Part shown: positions 7,516-16,043 of the stretch, in pieces | Layout of the letters: each line of letters begins with the position of its first letter | Position numbering within the stretch: the stretch's first letter is position 1 | Made by a program: the position numbers and the translations under genes | DNA from: Elusimicrobiota bacterium | GTDB lineage: Bacteria; Elusimicrobiota; Elusimicrobia; UBA1565; JACRDR01 | Length of the DNA stretch: 64,000 nt | Assembly: GCA_016194745.1 (NCBI GenBank) | Contig: JACQBA010000011.1 | Location: forward strand, 186,001-250,000 | Reading direction: 5' to 3' | The notes under the pieces: generated by a model | Seen by the model: the letters and a program-made list of their open reading frames with translations, nothing else | Told to the model about the DNA's origin: nothing | The model's database searches: none

Positions 7516-9021
7516 ATGAAACCCCCGCGCCGCGCGCCCAAACCCGAAGTCACTTCGCCCGAGAACATCCGCGTCACCAACGGCAAGCTTCCGGAAGAAA
7601 GCCTTTGGATCGACGGCAATGATCTCCCGGCGGCGTCGGGCAAGACGCGCGAGCTCTTGAATCCGGCGACCGCCAAGACGCTGTCGCGCGTAGCGGAAGG
7701 CGGCGCCGAGGACGTCGATCGCGCGGTCAAGGCCGCGAAGAAAGCCTTGGACGGACCGTGGTCGCGCTTCAGCTCGCGCGAGCGCGCGCGAGTCCTGTTC
7801 AAATTCGCGGGCTTGATCCGCGAGCGCATCACCGAGTTGTCGGACATGGAGACGACCAATACCGGCAAGCCCGTCCGCGATTCCTACGACGAGGCGGAGG
7901 CCGTCGCCAATACCATCGAATACTACGCCGGCGCGGTGAGCCGCCACTACGGGGAGACGATCCCGGTGGGGAAAAACGGCGTCAACATGACGCTGCGCGA
8001 GCCGGTCGGGGTCTGCGGCTTGATCGTCCCGTGGAACTATCCCGCGGTCATCGCGTCCTGGAAGCTCGGCCCGGCGCTCGCGTGCGGCAACACCGTGGTG
8101 CTCAAGCCTTCCGAGCTGACGCCCCTGTCCGCTTTGTGGCTCGCGCGCATGGCCGGAGAGGCCGGGGTTCCCGAGGGCGTCATCAACGTCGTGACGGGCG
8201 CGGGCGAGACGGCGGGCGCGGCGCTGGTCGAGCATCCGGACGTCGCCAAGATCTCCTTCACCGGCTCGACCGAGATCGGCCAATCGATCATCCGGGCCTC
8301 CGCCGCGACCCTCAAGCGCGTCTCGCTCGAGCTGGGTGGAAAGTCGCCCAACATCGTCTTCGACGACGCCGACATGCCCCGCTGCATCGAGGGTTCCGTG
8401 GCCTCGGTCTTCTCGAACACGGGCCAAGACTGCTGCGCCCGCAGCCGCGCCATCGTGCACGAGAGGGTCTACGACGAGTTCCTTGAGAAAGTGGTCAAGC
8501 GGACGCAGAAGTACGTCGTGGGCGATCCCTACAACGCCGACACCGATCTCGGGCCGATGATCACGTCCGGCCAGAGGCAGAGGACGCTCGACTACATCCG
8601 CGCCGGACAGCGGGAGGGCGCCAAGCTTCTGTGCGGCGGGAGCGTGCCGGACGGTATTCGAGGCTTCTACGTAACCCCGGCGGTCTTGTCGCAGGTCGAT
8701 CCCGGCATGCCGATCGCCCGTGAGGAGATTTTCGGCCCGGTGCTCTGCGTCCTGAGCTTCAAGACGGAGGAGGAGGCGGTCCAGCTCGCCAACGCGACCG
8801 AGTACGGCCTCTCCGGCTCAATCTGGACCCGGGACTCCGCGCGCGCGCTGCGCATGGCGAGGGCCGTCAGGAGCGGGAATCTGAGCGTCAACTGCGCGTC
8901 CAGCGTCCACCTCGAGGCGCCGTTCGGCGGCTATAAGAAAAGCGGCGTCGGCCGCGAGCTGGGCATGAAGGCGATGGACCTCTACACCGAGGTCAAAAAC
9001 GTCTTCATCTCGGCGGACTAG
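7516..9021 (+). CDS. NAD-dependent aldehyde dehydrogenase (betaine/aminoaldehyde type)
   Basis: At 501 residues this is a full-length ALDH. It shows the Rossmann NAD motif FTGSTEIGQ, the catalytic Glu in LELGGKSPNIVF and the catalytic Cys within SNTGQDCCARSR. Glu in EEIFGPVLCVL and the PFGGYKKSGVGRELG oligomerisation segment are also typical. Phrases such as GLIVPWNYP and KPSELTPLSA place it near betaine-aldehyde and aminobutyraldehyde dehydrogenases, but that class is promiscuous. It likely forms a two-gene unit with the preceding SDR. About 35 N-terminal residues precede the usual start of the fold. Confidence 0.9.
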   Translation: MKPPRRAPKPEVTSPENIRVTNGKLPEESLWIDGNDLPAASGKTRELLNPATAKTLSRVAEGGAEDVDRAVKAAKKALDGPWSRFSSRERARVLFKFAGLIRERITELSDMETTNTGKPVRDSYDEAEAVANTIEYYAGAVSRHYGETIPVGKNGVNMTLREPVGVCGLIVPWNYPAVIASWKLGPALACGNTVVLKPSELTPLSALWLARMAGEAGVPEGVINVVTGAGETAGAALVEHPDVAKISFTGSTEIGQSIIRASAATLKRVSLELGGKSPNIVFDDADMPRCIEGSVASVFSNTGQDCCARSRAIVHERVYDEFLEKVVKRTQKYVVGDPYNADTDLGPMITSGQRQRTLDYIRAGQREGAKLLCGGSVPDGIRGFYVTPAVLSQVDPGMPIAREEIFGPVLCVLSFKTEEEAVQLANATEYGLSGSIWTRDSARALRMARAVRSGNLSVNCASSVHLEAPFGGYKKSGVGRELGMKAMDLYTEVKNVFISAD

Positions 9022-9365
9022 CGCGTAGGGTCTTCAAGTATTTTCCCCGCAGGTACTCTCCCACCGTGATCGGGATGGGCTCGTGGGGCGTGGCGTATAC
9101 CTATACCGCGGAGATCTACCCGACCGCGCTCCGGGCGACCGGGACCGGCTGGTCCACGGCGTTCGCCCGCGTCGGAGGGATCCTCCCGCCGCTCGTCATC
9201 GGCTGGATCATGGGGCGATGGGGGAGCCAGCAGCTCGTCTTCCTGCACGCGACCGGCGTCACTCTCGTCGGCGTCGCCGCGGTGCTGCTCCTCGGCCGCG
9301 AGACCCGCGGACAGAGCCTCGAGGGAAGCTCCCGGGGAGCTATTCCGGAAGCGAAAACAGCCTAA
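9022..9365 (+). pseudogene. C-terminal remnant of an MFS transporter
   Basis: The frame reads as the last quarter of a sugar-porter-like MFS protein: YTAEIYPTALRATGTGWSTA, then ARVGGILPPLVIGWI, a final helix, and the ETRG-xxLE end motif of this family. The preceding nine helices are missing. Homology-like sequence (VFKYFP) begins immediately after the ALDH stop, without a start codon that would give a complete transporter. It could be expressed from a GTG at 9066 as a three-helix stub, but a decayed deletion remnant is more likely. Its end overlaps the convergent tatD gene by 26 nt. Confidence 0.65.
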
Positions 9366-10131
9366 GGCCGTTGCGCGTCGTTTCGCGCGCGATCGTCTCC
9401 GCGTCCGTCCCGAAGACCGCCGCCAGCTTGGCCGCGATCTCCCGCAGCGCCGCGGGCTCGTTGCGTTTCCCGCGCGAGCTCTGGGGCGGCAGATACGGCG
9501 AATCGGTCTCCAAGACGATGCACTCGATCCCCGCGGCCTTGAGCGCGGCGCGCAGGGGGTCGTTCTTCGGGTAGGTCACGGGGCCGTCCACGCCGAGGGC
9601 GAAGCCCAAGGAGACGCCCTTGAGCGCCTCCGGGACGCCGCCGGAGAAGCAGTGCAGGACTCCATGGTAGCGCCGGCGGATCGGTTTTCGAGCATAGAAA
9701 TTCTCGAGGATCGGCATCATGTCGGCGTAGGCGTCGCGGCAATGCAGCACGACTGGCTTCCCGCAGGCCCACGCGAGGTCGAGCATCCTCTCGAACGAGC
9801 GCTTCTGGACGTCCGGCGCGACGCCGCATTTCGGATTGTAGTCGAGCCCGATCTCCCCGATCGCGACGACCTCCTCGAGCCGCGCCTTCTCCGGCAGCGA
9901 CCGTCCCAGCTCCTCGCTCCACTGGTCGGCGTGATACGGATGGAGGCCGAGCGAGCAGCGGATAGCCTCCGGGTAGCGGCGGCTCAAGGCCAAGGCGCGC
10001 TCCCAGTCGGCCGGCGCGTCGGCGATCTCGACCAATGTCGTCACCCCGGCGTCCTGGGCGCGGCGGACGACGTCGTCGCGGTCGGCGTCGAACTGGGGAT
10101 CGCTCAGGTGAGCGTGGGTGTCGAACAGCAC
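9340..10131 (-). CDS. tatD: TatD family metal-dependent hydrolase
   Basis: The 263-residue amidohydrolase has the metal ligands of the family: DTHAHLSD at residues 4-11, EIGLDY near 97, PVVLHCRDA, the HCFSGG histidine, and LETDSPYL late in the protein. TatD proteins are cytoplasmic DNases/3'-5' exonucleases linked to DNA repair. The GTG start abuts the stop codon of the upstream gene (TAAGTG), so it is the last cistron of the kinase operon. Nothing suggests a role in signalling; the linkage may be incidental. Confidence 0.9.
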   Translation of the reverse strand: MLFDTHAHLSDPQFDADRDDVVRRAQDAGVTTLVEIADAPADWERALALSRRYPEAIRCSLGLHPYHADQWSEELGRSLPEKARLEEVVAIGEIGLDYNPKCGVAPDVQKRSFERMLDLAWACGKPVVLHCRDAYADMMPILENFYARKPIRRRYHGVLHCFSGGVPEALKGVSLGFALGVDGPVTYPKNDPLRAALKAAGIECIVLETDSPYLPPQSSRGKRNEPAALREIAAKLAAVFGTDAETIARETTRNGLRLFSLPE

Positions 10132-10905
10132 TTACTGGGAGACTTCGCGCAGGCTCTCGAGAACGCCGGTGAAGCGCTGGTCCTCGAGCCCGCCGGTCAG
10201 AACGTAGATCACCTTGGACCCCAGCACGAAGGACTGGGTCAGGGGGAACGGCTCCGTGATGTTGATGATGATGGCCGGCATGCCGCCGACCTGGACTTCG
10301 CGCGAGGTGAAGGTGGCGCGCCGGTTTTGAAGCGTCCGCGACACTCCTCGGCGGACCGCTTCCATGCTGATCATGCCTTCGGGGATGCGCCGGGAGCTGA
10401 CCTCCATACGCAGGATGCCGAGCTGCCCGTAGATGCCCTCGTCGCCGAAGTTCTGCGGGTCGGTGCCTTTGGGGAACAAGTAGACGATCTCCATCTTACG
10501 CGAGAGATCCTTGAAGTCGGAGACGGCCGAATAATCGGGCGGCAGCTGCAGCACGTAGCCGGAATGCCCGATGAACGGACGGCTGGGTCCGGCGGGCCCC
10601 GAGACCGCTTTCTTATCGAATTGTCCGCTCATGTTGACCGGCGCGATCGGCTTGCTCGGCTTGCGCGAGAACAGCACGAGGAGCACCAGCAGCGTCAGGG
10701 CCGCGCTCGCGCCCACGATGAGCGGAACGAGCCTCTTGTTGGACAGCTTCCGCCGCGTCGTCGCCTCGATCGCCGACTCGATGTCGTCCTCGGAGATGCC
10801 CTCGGACATGAGCTGGCTCTTCAGGGCGTCGACCCCGTACTTCTTGATGTTCTTGCGAAGATAATCGACGAGCTCGGGATCGGGCGGCGGCGGCTGGCGC
10901 GTCAT
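10132..10905 (-). CDS. Single-pass membrane protein of unknown function, 257 aa
   Basis: I do not recognise a named family. Residues 1-53 form a charged cytoplasmic head resembling a small helical module (LVDYLRKNIKKYGVDALKSQLMSEGISEDDIESAIE); one transmembrane helix follows (LIVGASAALTLLVLLVLF, about 61-78), then a linker and a 150-residue extracytoplasmic domain. That domain has features of PsbP/DUF1795-like folds (GYVLQLPPDYSAVSDF, then VQVGGMPAIIINI). Its ATG overlaps the receiver gene stop (ATGA), so it is co-translated with the kinase and receiver genes and may be a partner in the same pathway. Confidence 0.7.
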   Translation of the reverse strand: MTRQPPPPDPELVDYLRKNIKKYGVDALKSQLMSEGISEDDIESAIEATTRRKLSNKRLVPLIVGASAALTLLVLLVLFSRKPSKPIAPVNMSGQFDKKAVSGPAGPSRPFIGHSGYVLQLPPDYSAVSDFKDLSRKMEIVYLFPKGTDPQNFGDEGIYGQLGILRMEVSSRRIPEGMISMEAVRRGVSRTLQNRRATFTSREVQVGGMPAIIINITEPFPLTQSFVLGSKVIYVLTGGLEDQRFTGVLESLREVSQ

Positions 10906-11285
10906 GGAGCGAATCCTCCGCGCGGCAGCAGCTCCGTGATCGTGCTGTCGAGAAGCTGCAGGTCCACGGGTTTCTTCATGAAGCGGATGTTCTCGTTGGC
11001 GTCCATCAGCGCTTTGACCGGCGCTTCGGTCGTCCCGCTGATAATGATAATCGGAATCTTGGAGGTCCGCCAGTACTCCTGGAGCCGCTTGGTGGCGGCG
11101 CTGCCGTACACGCCCGGCATTACGAGGTCCATGATGATCAGGTGCGGCACCTCTTCCTCGGCGACGGCGAAGGCCTCCGCCCCGTCGTTCGCCTCGAGCA
11201 CTTCGTGGCGCTTCGAGACCAAGTACTCCCGCAGCTGCTCTCGGACTTCCATGTTGTCGTCCACGACCAAGATCCTGGCGATCAT
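10902..11285 (-). CDS. Stand-alone response-regulator receiver protein
   Basis: The 127-residue protein is a single receiver domain. The acidic pocket VVDDN (D9-D10), the phospho-acceptor Asp52 or so in IIMDLVMPG, the Thr/Ser in IIISGTTE and the Lys in FMKKPVD are all present. There is no output domain, so it acts like CheY or Spo0F, or as an adaptor. Both ends overlap neighbours by ATGA, coupling it to a Ser/Thr kinase rather than a histidine kinase. Cross-talk of the two phosphorylation systems is possible but not shown. Confidence 0.9.
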   Translation of the reverse strand: MIARILVVDDNMEVREQLREYLVSKRHEVLEANDGAEAFAVAEEEVPHLIIMDLVMPGVYGSAATKRLQEYWRTSKIPIIIISGTTEAPVKALMDANENIRFMKKPVDLQLLDSTITELLPRGGFAP

Positions 11286-13519
11286 ACGACGCGCGCTTCT
11301 TCGATCGCCTCCAGTTCCTGCGCGAATTTCGCCGGCGACCTGGGCCGCTGATCGGGATCGGGGTTGAGCGCCTTGAGGATGAGCGCGTCGAGCGCTGGCG
11401 GCAGGTCCGGGCGGAGCTTCGCTAGGCGGGGGTAGTCGAGGGCCATCTTATGGGGCGACGGGTCCGAGCCGCCGAAGGCGCGCTTCGCCGTCAGCATCTC
11501 GTAGAGACACGCGCCGAGGCCGTAGACGTCCGACTCCGGGCGCACGACTCCGCGCTCGGCCTCCGGCGACATGTACTGCGGCGTGCCGACGACCGAGGTG
11601 TCGGCCTCGGCTGCGGGGGCCTTCGACAAGCGGGCGATCCCAAAATCCATGACTTTCGCTTGGCGCTCCTCCGTGAGCATGATGTTGGAGGGCTTGAGGT
11701 CCCGGTGGATGACGCCGTGCCGATGGGCGTACTCCAGCGCTTCCACGACGCCGCGCATGATGCGCCGCGTTTCCTCGAGCGGGAGCGGGCCGTCTTCCTT
11801 GAGGATCTCGGCCAGCGTCCTGCCGTCGACGTGCTCGAAGACGAGGAACAGGTCGTCTCCCCGTTCCAAGACGGTGTGGATGTCGACGATGTTCGGGTGG
11901 TGTAGTGCGGCGACGATGCGCGCTTCCTGGATGAAGCGCTTGCGTTCCGGGGCGCTGAGCTTGAACTCGTCGCGCATCTTCTTGATGGCGACCTTCCGGT
12001 TCAGCGATTGGTCCAGCGCCTCGTAGACCACCCCCATGCCTCCGTGGGCGATCTTGCGCACGATCTTATAGTGGCCGAGGATCGACGGATCGGAAGGCGC
12101 CGAATCGGTCGCGGTGTCGCCGCGGGCGGCCAGCGTCGTCAAGTGGATGACGCCGAGCGCGATCAGGACTCCGCCGGCGAGCGTGAACAGGGTGGTCGCG
12201 ATGTACCCGTGCCAAGGGCTCCTGGGCGCCGGGGTTTCCTGCGGCCGCGCGGCGTCGGAACGCTTCGCGACGAGGGCCTTTTGAGACAGCGCCTCGACCG
12301 CTTTGCGGTACTCGCCTTCGAACTGCGGGTTCAAGATGGCGGCGTTGTTCAAGTCTTCGACCGCGCGCTTGAGGTTGCCGAGCCCGATGCGGGCCCTGCC
12401 GCAGTTGAGGTGGGCGAACGGATTGCGCGCGTTCAGCGCGATGGAGCGCTCGCAGTCCTGCTCCGCCTCGAGGTATCGCCCCATCCGGATGAGCGCGGCC
12501 GCCTTCGCGTCGAGCGAGCCCGCGCTTGCGGGATCGAGCTTGAGCGCCTCTTCCGCGTCTCGGACGGCCTTCGTATACTGCTGGACCGAGTTGAAGGCCG
12601 ACGCGCGTATGTGATAGGCCTGGGCATTTTTCGGGTTCGCCCTGAGCGCTCGTGTCGCGAAGTCGATGGCCTCCCACGGCCGGCCGCGGGCGGCGTAGGT
12701 CGACGCCTGGCGAACGAGCTCCCCCTCCGGTCCGAGCGTCACGTGTCCGGCCGGAGCCTCGCGGACCAAAGCCGTTTCCGTCCTCCCTTCCTGCTCCAGC
12801 TTGGCGAGATACTCCCGCTTCACGCCGTCCGCCTGAAGGCGCTGCTTGTCGTTGAGCGCGAGGTGCGAGGGGCCGAGACGGCCTTCGGCCAGGCGCAAGG
12901 TGGCGAACGCGACCTCGTTATTGCGGTTCAAGTGTAGGGCGCGTCGGGCGTCCTCGATGGCGCGCAGATAGTCGCCCGACTCGTAATAGGACAGGGCGCG
13001 CGTCGTGTACGCGGTCTCGTTGTCCGGGTCGGAGCGGGTCACGCGCGTCGCGTCGGCGATGGCGGCGGCGTAGTCCTTGAGCCCGAAGCGGCCGATGGCG
13101 CGGTTGTTCAAGGCGTCCCGGTTCCCCGGATCGTTCTGCAGGACCGTGTCCGATAGAGATACGGCGTCCCCGTTCTGTCCGAACTGGTTGGCGAGCGTCG
13201 CGAGATCGTTGATGGGCTGAAGGCCGGGAGCCGGGATCCGTCCTCGACTAGACCGCGTCCTGATGGTCCGCGTGATCTCGGGGATCGTGGAGCGCGCGAT
13301 ATCTTCCCGCTCTTTACGCGGCTTCTGCTTCATGCGGTTCTTGGCGTCGTCGGTCTGTTGCTGGGCTTCTTCCGGCAGGCCGGTGAGCGAGAGGAAGCTC
13401 TCGACGGGGTCCGGACGATCGGGCTTGCCGGGGGTATCCTGTGCCGTCAGGGGACCCGCGGAAATGAGGATCGCGGCCAAGAACGCAAAACTTCTATTCC
13501 GCGGACTCAGGAGGAGCAT
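11282..13519 (-). CDS. Membrane receptor Ser/Thr kinase with N-terminal TPR domain
   Basis: The 745-residue protein begins with a signal sequence (FAFLAAILISAGPLTA), followed by roughly ten TPR-like repeats spread over residues 120-410, one transmembrane helix (about 440-463), and a C-terminal protein kinase (483-745). The kinase looks active: glycine loop AHGGMGVVYEA, Lys513 in VAIKK, HRDLKPSN (Asp607), DFG (Asp625) and SPE. Predicted topology puts the TPRs outside the cytoplasm and the kinase inside, reversed in order from PknB-type kinases. TPRs probably bind a protein ligand. It heads an operon with a receiver protein, a membrane protein and tatD. Confidence 0.9.
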   Translation of the reverse strand: MLLLSPRNRSFAFLAAILISAGPLTAQDTPGKPDRPDPVESFLSLTGLPEEAQQQTDDAKNRMKQKPRKEREDIARSTIPEITRTIRTRSSRGRIPAPGLQPINDLATLANQFGQNGDAVSLSDTVLQNDPGNRDALNNRAIGRFGLKDYAAAIADATRVTRSDPDNETAYTTRALSYYESGDYLRAIEDARRALHLNRNNEVAFATLRLAEGRLGPSHLALNDKQRLQADGVKREYLAKLEQEGRTETALVREAPAGHVTLGPEGELVRQASTYAARGRPWEAIDFATRALRANPKNAQAYHIRASAFNSVQQYTKAVRDAEEALKLDPASAGSLDAKAAALIRMGRYLEAEQDCERSIALNARNPFAHLNCGRARIGLGNLKRAVEDLNNAAILNPQFEGEYRKAVEALSQKALVAKRSDAARPQETPAPRSPWHGYIATTLFTLAGGVLIALGVIHLTTLAARGDTATDSAPSDPSILGHYKIVRKIAHGGMGVVYEALDQSLNRKVAIKKMRDEFKLSAPERKRFIQEARIVAALHHPNIVDIHTVLERGDDLFLVFEHVDGRTLAEILKEDGPLPLEETRRIMRGVVEALEYAHRHGVIHRDLKPSNIMLTEERQAKVMDFGIARLSKAPAAEADTSVVGTPQYMSPEAERGVVRPESDVYGLGACLYEMLTAKRAFGGSDPSPHKMALDYPRLAKLRPDLPPALDALILKALNPDPDQRPRSPAKFAQELEAIEEARVV

Positions 13520-13621
13520 GAGTATTAAGGAAAGAAGACTATGGCTAGTGTAAAGAGTAGCGCTGGCGTTGTCAAGGGACCCGGCGGCGTCAAATCGGGG
13601 GTTTCTCGACGAGCGCCGCGA

Positions 13622-15175
13622 TCAATGCCGAAGGAAGTGCATCGTTTTCCGGTACACCTTCAGCGTTTCGGCCGCCTCCCGGCTCGGGCCGATAAGGTGC
13701 GTGAGCGAATCCCAGAAAAAGCCGCCTCCGAGCGAGCGCGGCATGGCGCAGGCGGCGCCCGTATACAGGATCAGCAGGTCCTTTCGCGCTCCGTCGATAT
13801 CCTCCGGGTTGAGCCACCAAAATCCCTGCAGCTTCTCGCCGGAACCGTAGCCGAAGCCGCCGAGCATGACCCGCTTCGAGGGAAAGCGCTCCGCCACCGC
13901 GCGGAACACCGGCTCGAAGGCGAGCCCGAGAGGGTTGTCCTCCGGGTAGATGCTCAGGGCGATCACATCCACGTTCTTCAGGATGGTCCGGGCGGCCGGC
14001 CGATTGATCCAGGTGAGGGTGGGATGGATGTCGTCGCCCGCGGTGCCCTCCCACCAATACAGCGTCGCGATCGTCTCCAGATGAGGATCGGCCGAATGGA
14101 CCTCCTCATACGACTCTTGGATCGCCCGCGCCACGGTTTCCTCGGGAAGCGGCGTCTTGCAGCCGCCGAGGCAGGTTCCGTTGGGCTCGCTGGCGATCTC
14201 CCAGCTGCGGATCGATTTCTTGTAGTGCAGCACGAGGTTCTTGGTCCTTTGCCGAAGCGCCTGAGGGGTGAGGGTCTTCGGCCACAGGGAGCTGTCCAGC
14301 ACGGATCCGACGATCTGGATCTTGCGCGAGACTAGGTCCTCCACGAAGTGATCGTACGCCGTGAAGGACCGCGGCGTCGCGTATAGGAAATCGTCCGGAT
14401 TGCCCTTGAACACCAGCCGGACCCATGTCACGCCGGAGCGGTCGAGCTGCTTGAGGATCTTGGAATAGTCCGCGAGCCGGTCGGAGAGAGATTCGTCCAG
14501 CGTCAGCCCCCAGCGCAGGGCCGTGCCCAGCTTCCGGTCCTGGGCGATCTGCTCCCCGTGCTCGAAGAGCATCTTCGCCCAGCCGAGGGAGATGCTCGTC
14601 AGCGCCTTGTCGAACGCCTGGGCGCGGTCGGGCTTGGAGGACGCGGCCAGCGCCGCCGCGATCTCGTCTTCCGCCTTCGCGTGAAGCTTGGACGCCGCGG
14701 GGCTCGCCTTGTACGGCGGCAGCCATTCCGTGCGGCGCTCCTTGAGGGAGGCCTTGAACAGACGGAACTGGGTGCGCGCGATGTCTTCGTTGAGGAGGAC
14801 GGATTCGCCGTCGGAGTAGCCTTCGCCGTTCTTGTCGAGCGTCACCGTCGAGAAGCCGTCCTCGGCGACGGGCCACGGCAGGCTGAGCTTGACGCGGCCC
14901 GTCCCGCTCCACGAGATCGAGGGTGCCGAGGAGCCGGCCACCCACCAGGGGCGGCCGGCGACGGGCTCGCCTTTCGTGTCCATGACGTAGAGGGCGCTCG
15001 TGGCGGCCGCGGCCTTGCCCTTCAACGCCTGCGGCGCGATGAACTCGAAGAGCTCCCCGGAGGTCATCGCCTTGCCCGTCCGATCGTACGCGGACAACCG
15101 CAGCGTCCCGGCGTGGCCGGAACGCGCGCAGACGAGGATCGTGAACGCGACGATCGCGGTGCGCGTGAGCCGCAT
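13622..15175 (-). CDS. Secreted protein with a GH-A clan-like TIM barrel, probably altered active site
   Basis: This 517-residue protein has a signal peptide (TAIVAFTILVCARSGHA) and an N-terminal beta-rich region (24-140). Its C-terminal half (about 200-500) reads like a clan GH-A barrel: GVTWVRLVFKGN, SWEIASEPNGTCLGG with the typical Glu-Pro-Asn of the acid/base strand (Glu330), and VIALSIYPED. At the strand where the nucleophile Glu is expected the sequence is RVMLGGFGYGS, with Gly440 instead. It may bind sugars without cleaving them or use another residue. It stands alone, divergent from the cyclophilin gene. No specific GH family can be named. Confidence 0.6.
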   Translation of the reverse strand: MRLTRTAIVAFTILVCARSGHAGTLRLSAYDRTGKAMTSGELFEFIAPQALKGKAAAATSALYVMDTKGEPVAGRPWWVAGSSAPSISWSGTGRVKLSLPWPVAEDGFSTVTLDKNGEGYSDGESVLLNEDIARTQFRLFKASLKERRTEWLPPYKASPAASKLHAKAEDEIAAALAASSKPDRAQAFDKALTSISLGWAKMLFEHGEQIAQDRKLGTALRWGLTLDESLSDRLADYSKILKQLDRSGVTWVRLVFKGNPDDFLYATPRSFTAYDHFVEDLVSRKIQIVGSVLDSSLWPKTLTPQALRQRTKNLVLHYKKSIRSWEIASEPNGTCLGGCKTPLPEETVARAIQESYEEVHSADPHLETIATLYWWEGTAGDDIHPTLTWINRPAARTILKNVDVIALSIYPEDNPLGLAFEPVFRAVAERFPSKRVMLGGFGYGSGEKLQGFWWLNPEDIDGARKDLLILYTGAACAMPRSLGGGFFWDSLTHLIGPSREAAETLKVYRKTMHFLRH

Positions 15176-15247
15176 GAGCCCCTACTCTAACACTTTGACG
15201 CCTCGAGGCGCGAGGGGGCGCCGTTTGACGCAATTTCGACAATCTAA

Positions 15248-15253
15248 TAGAAT
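15248..15253 (+). promoter_or_regulatory. -10 box of the cyclophilin gene
   Basis: TAGAAT ends six bases before the ATG at 15260, so transcription would begin at about the start codon. No Shine-Dalgarno sequence lies between. Confidence 0.5.
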
Positions 15254-15259
15254 CGCGTC

Positions 15260-16000
15260 ATGAAACGAACCTCTATTTTAGCGACGATCGCGCTCGCGGC
15301 CGCCATGGCCGCCTGCAAGGCGAAGCAGCAGCAGCAACAGCCCGCCCCGGAAGCGTTTCCCGCCAAGCCGCCGCAAGCGCAGGTGGAGATGCCAGCCAAG
15401 GCCCCCCCGCCCGCCTCGCTCTCCGGTTTCCTGATGACCCCCGCGAAGGCGACGGAGAAGGCGCCCGAGGTTTTCCTAGTGCGCTTCACCACTACGAAAG
15501 GGGATTTTACGGTCGAGGCGCATCGCTCGTGGGCCCCGAATGGGGCGGACCGGTTCTACAACATGGTCCGGGCCGGATACCTCGACGACTGCGCGTTCTT
15601 CCGTGCGGTGAAGGGGTTCATGGTGCAATTCGGTATGAACGGCAAGCCGGAAGTGAACGGCGCGTGGTCCGGCGCGATGTTCCCCGACGATCCGCCGTCC
15701 GGCCAATCCAACAAGCGCGGCATGGTGACCTTCGCGATGGCGGGTCCCAACACCCGCACGACCCAGCTCTTCATCAACTTCGGCGACAACACGAGCCTCG
15801 ACGGGATGGGGTTCACTCCGTTCGGCACCGTGAAGCAGGGCATGGAGGTCGTCGATACCCTGTACACCGGCTACGGCGACTTCCCGAGCTTCGGCGGGCG
15901 CGGTCCGAACCCGAGCCGCATCGCGACCGAGGGGAACGGCTTCCTGAGGAGCTCGTATCCTCAACTCGATTACATCAAGACGGCTCGCCTCGTCCAGTAA
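15260..16000 (+). CDS. Cyclophilin-type peptidyl-prolyl isomerase lipoprotein
   Basis: The 246-residue protein starts with a lipoprotein signal (ALAAAMAACKAK), then a Gln/Pro/Ala-rich linker (residues 24-60), and a cyclophilin domain (about 75-230). Conserved parts are AHRSWAPNGADRFYNMVRAGYLDDCAFFRAVKGF in two pieces, the active-site FMVQFGMNG, and the FINFGDNTSLDGMGFTPFGTV tail of the barrel. It would catalyse cis-trans proline isomerisation of envelope proteins while anchored to a membrane. A perfect palindrome follows the stop. Its promoter position predicts a leaderless transcript. Confidence 0.9.
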   Translation: MKRTSILATIALAAAMAACKAKQQQQQPAPEAFPAKPPQAQVEMPAKAPPPASLSGFLMTPAKATEKAPEVFLVRFTTTKGDFTVEAHRSWAPNGADRFYNMVRAGYLDDCAFFRAVKGFMVQFGMNGKPEVNGAWSGAMFPDDPPSGQSNKRGMVTFAMAGPNTRTTQLFINFGDNTSLDGMGFTPFGTVKQGMEVVDTLYTGYGDFPSFGGRGPNPSRIATEGNGFLRSSYPQLDYIKTARLVQ

Positions 16001-16002
16001 CT

Positions 16003-16020
16003 CCGGCCGTCGACGGCCGG
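16003..16020. terminator. Perfect 18-bp palindrome after the cyclophilin gene
   Basis: CCGGCCGTCGACGGCCGG is a perfect palindrome directly behind the stop codon and 7 bases before the rnpB extended -10. It could act as a terminator hairpin (no T tract) or as an operator for rnpB. Confidence 0.4.
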
Positions 16021-16027
16021 CGGGCCG

Positions 16028-16036
16028 TGGTATAAT
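16028..16036 (+). promoter_or_regulatory. Extended -10 promoter of rnpB
   Basis: TGG at 16028-16030 is followed by the consensus TATAAT at 16031-16036, and the first base of the RNase P RNA helix P1 lies 8 nt further on. This is the best calibrated promoter in the window, because the RNA end fixes the start site. Confidence 0.75.
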
Positions 16037-16043
16037 TGAGGTA

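Noticed and set aside
15308..15350. CAG-rich run in the cyclophilin lipoprotein as a microsatellite of interest
   Set aside because: It only encodes a short Gln-rich linker after the lipobox, common in lipoproteins.
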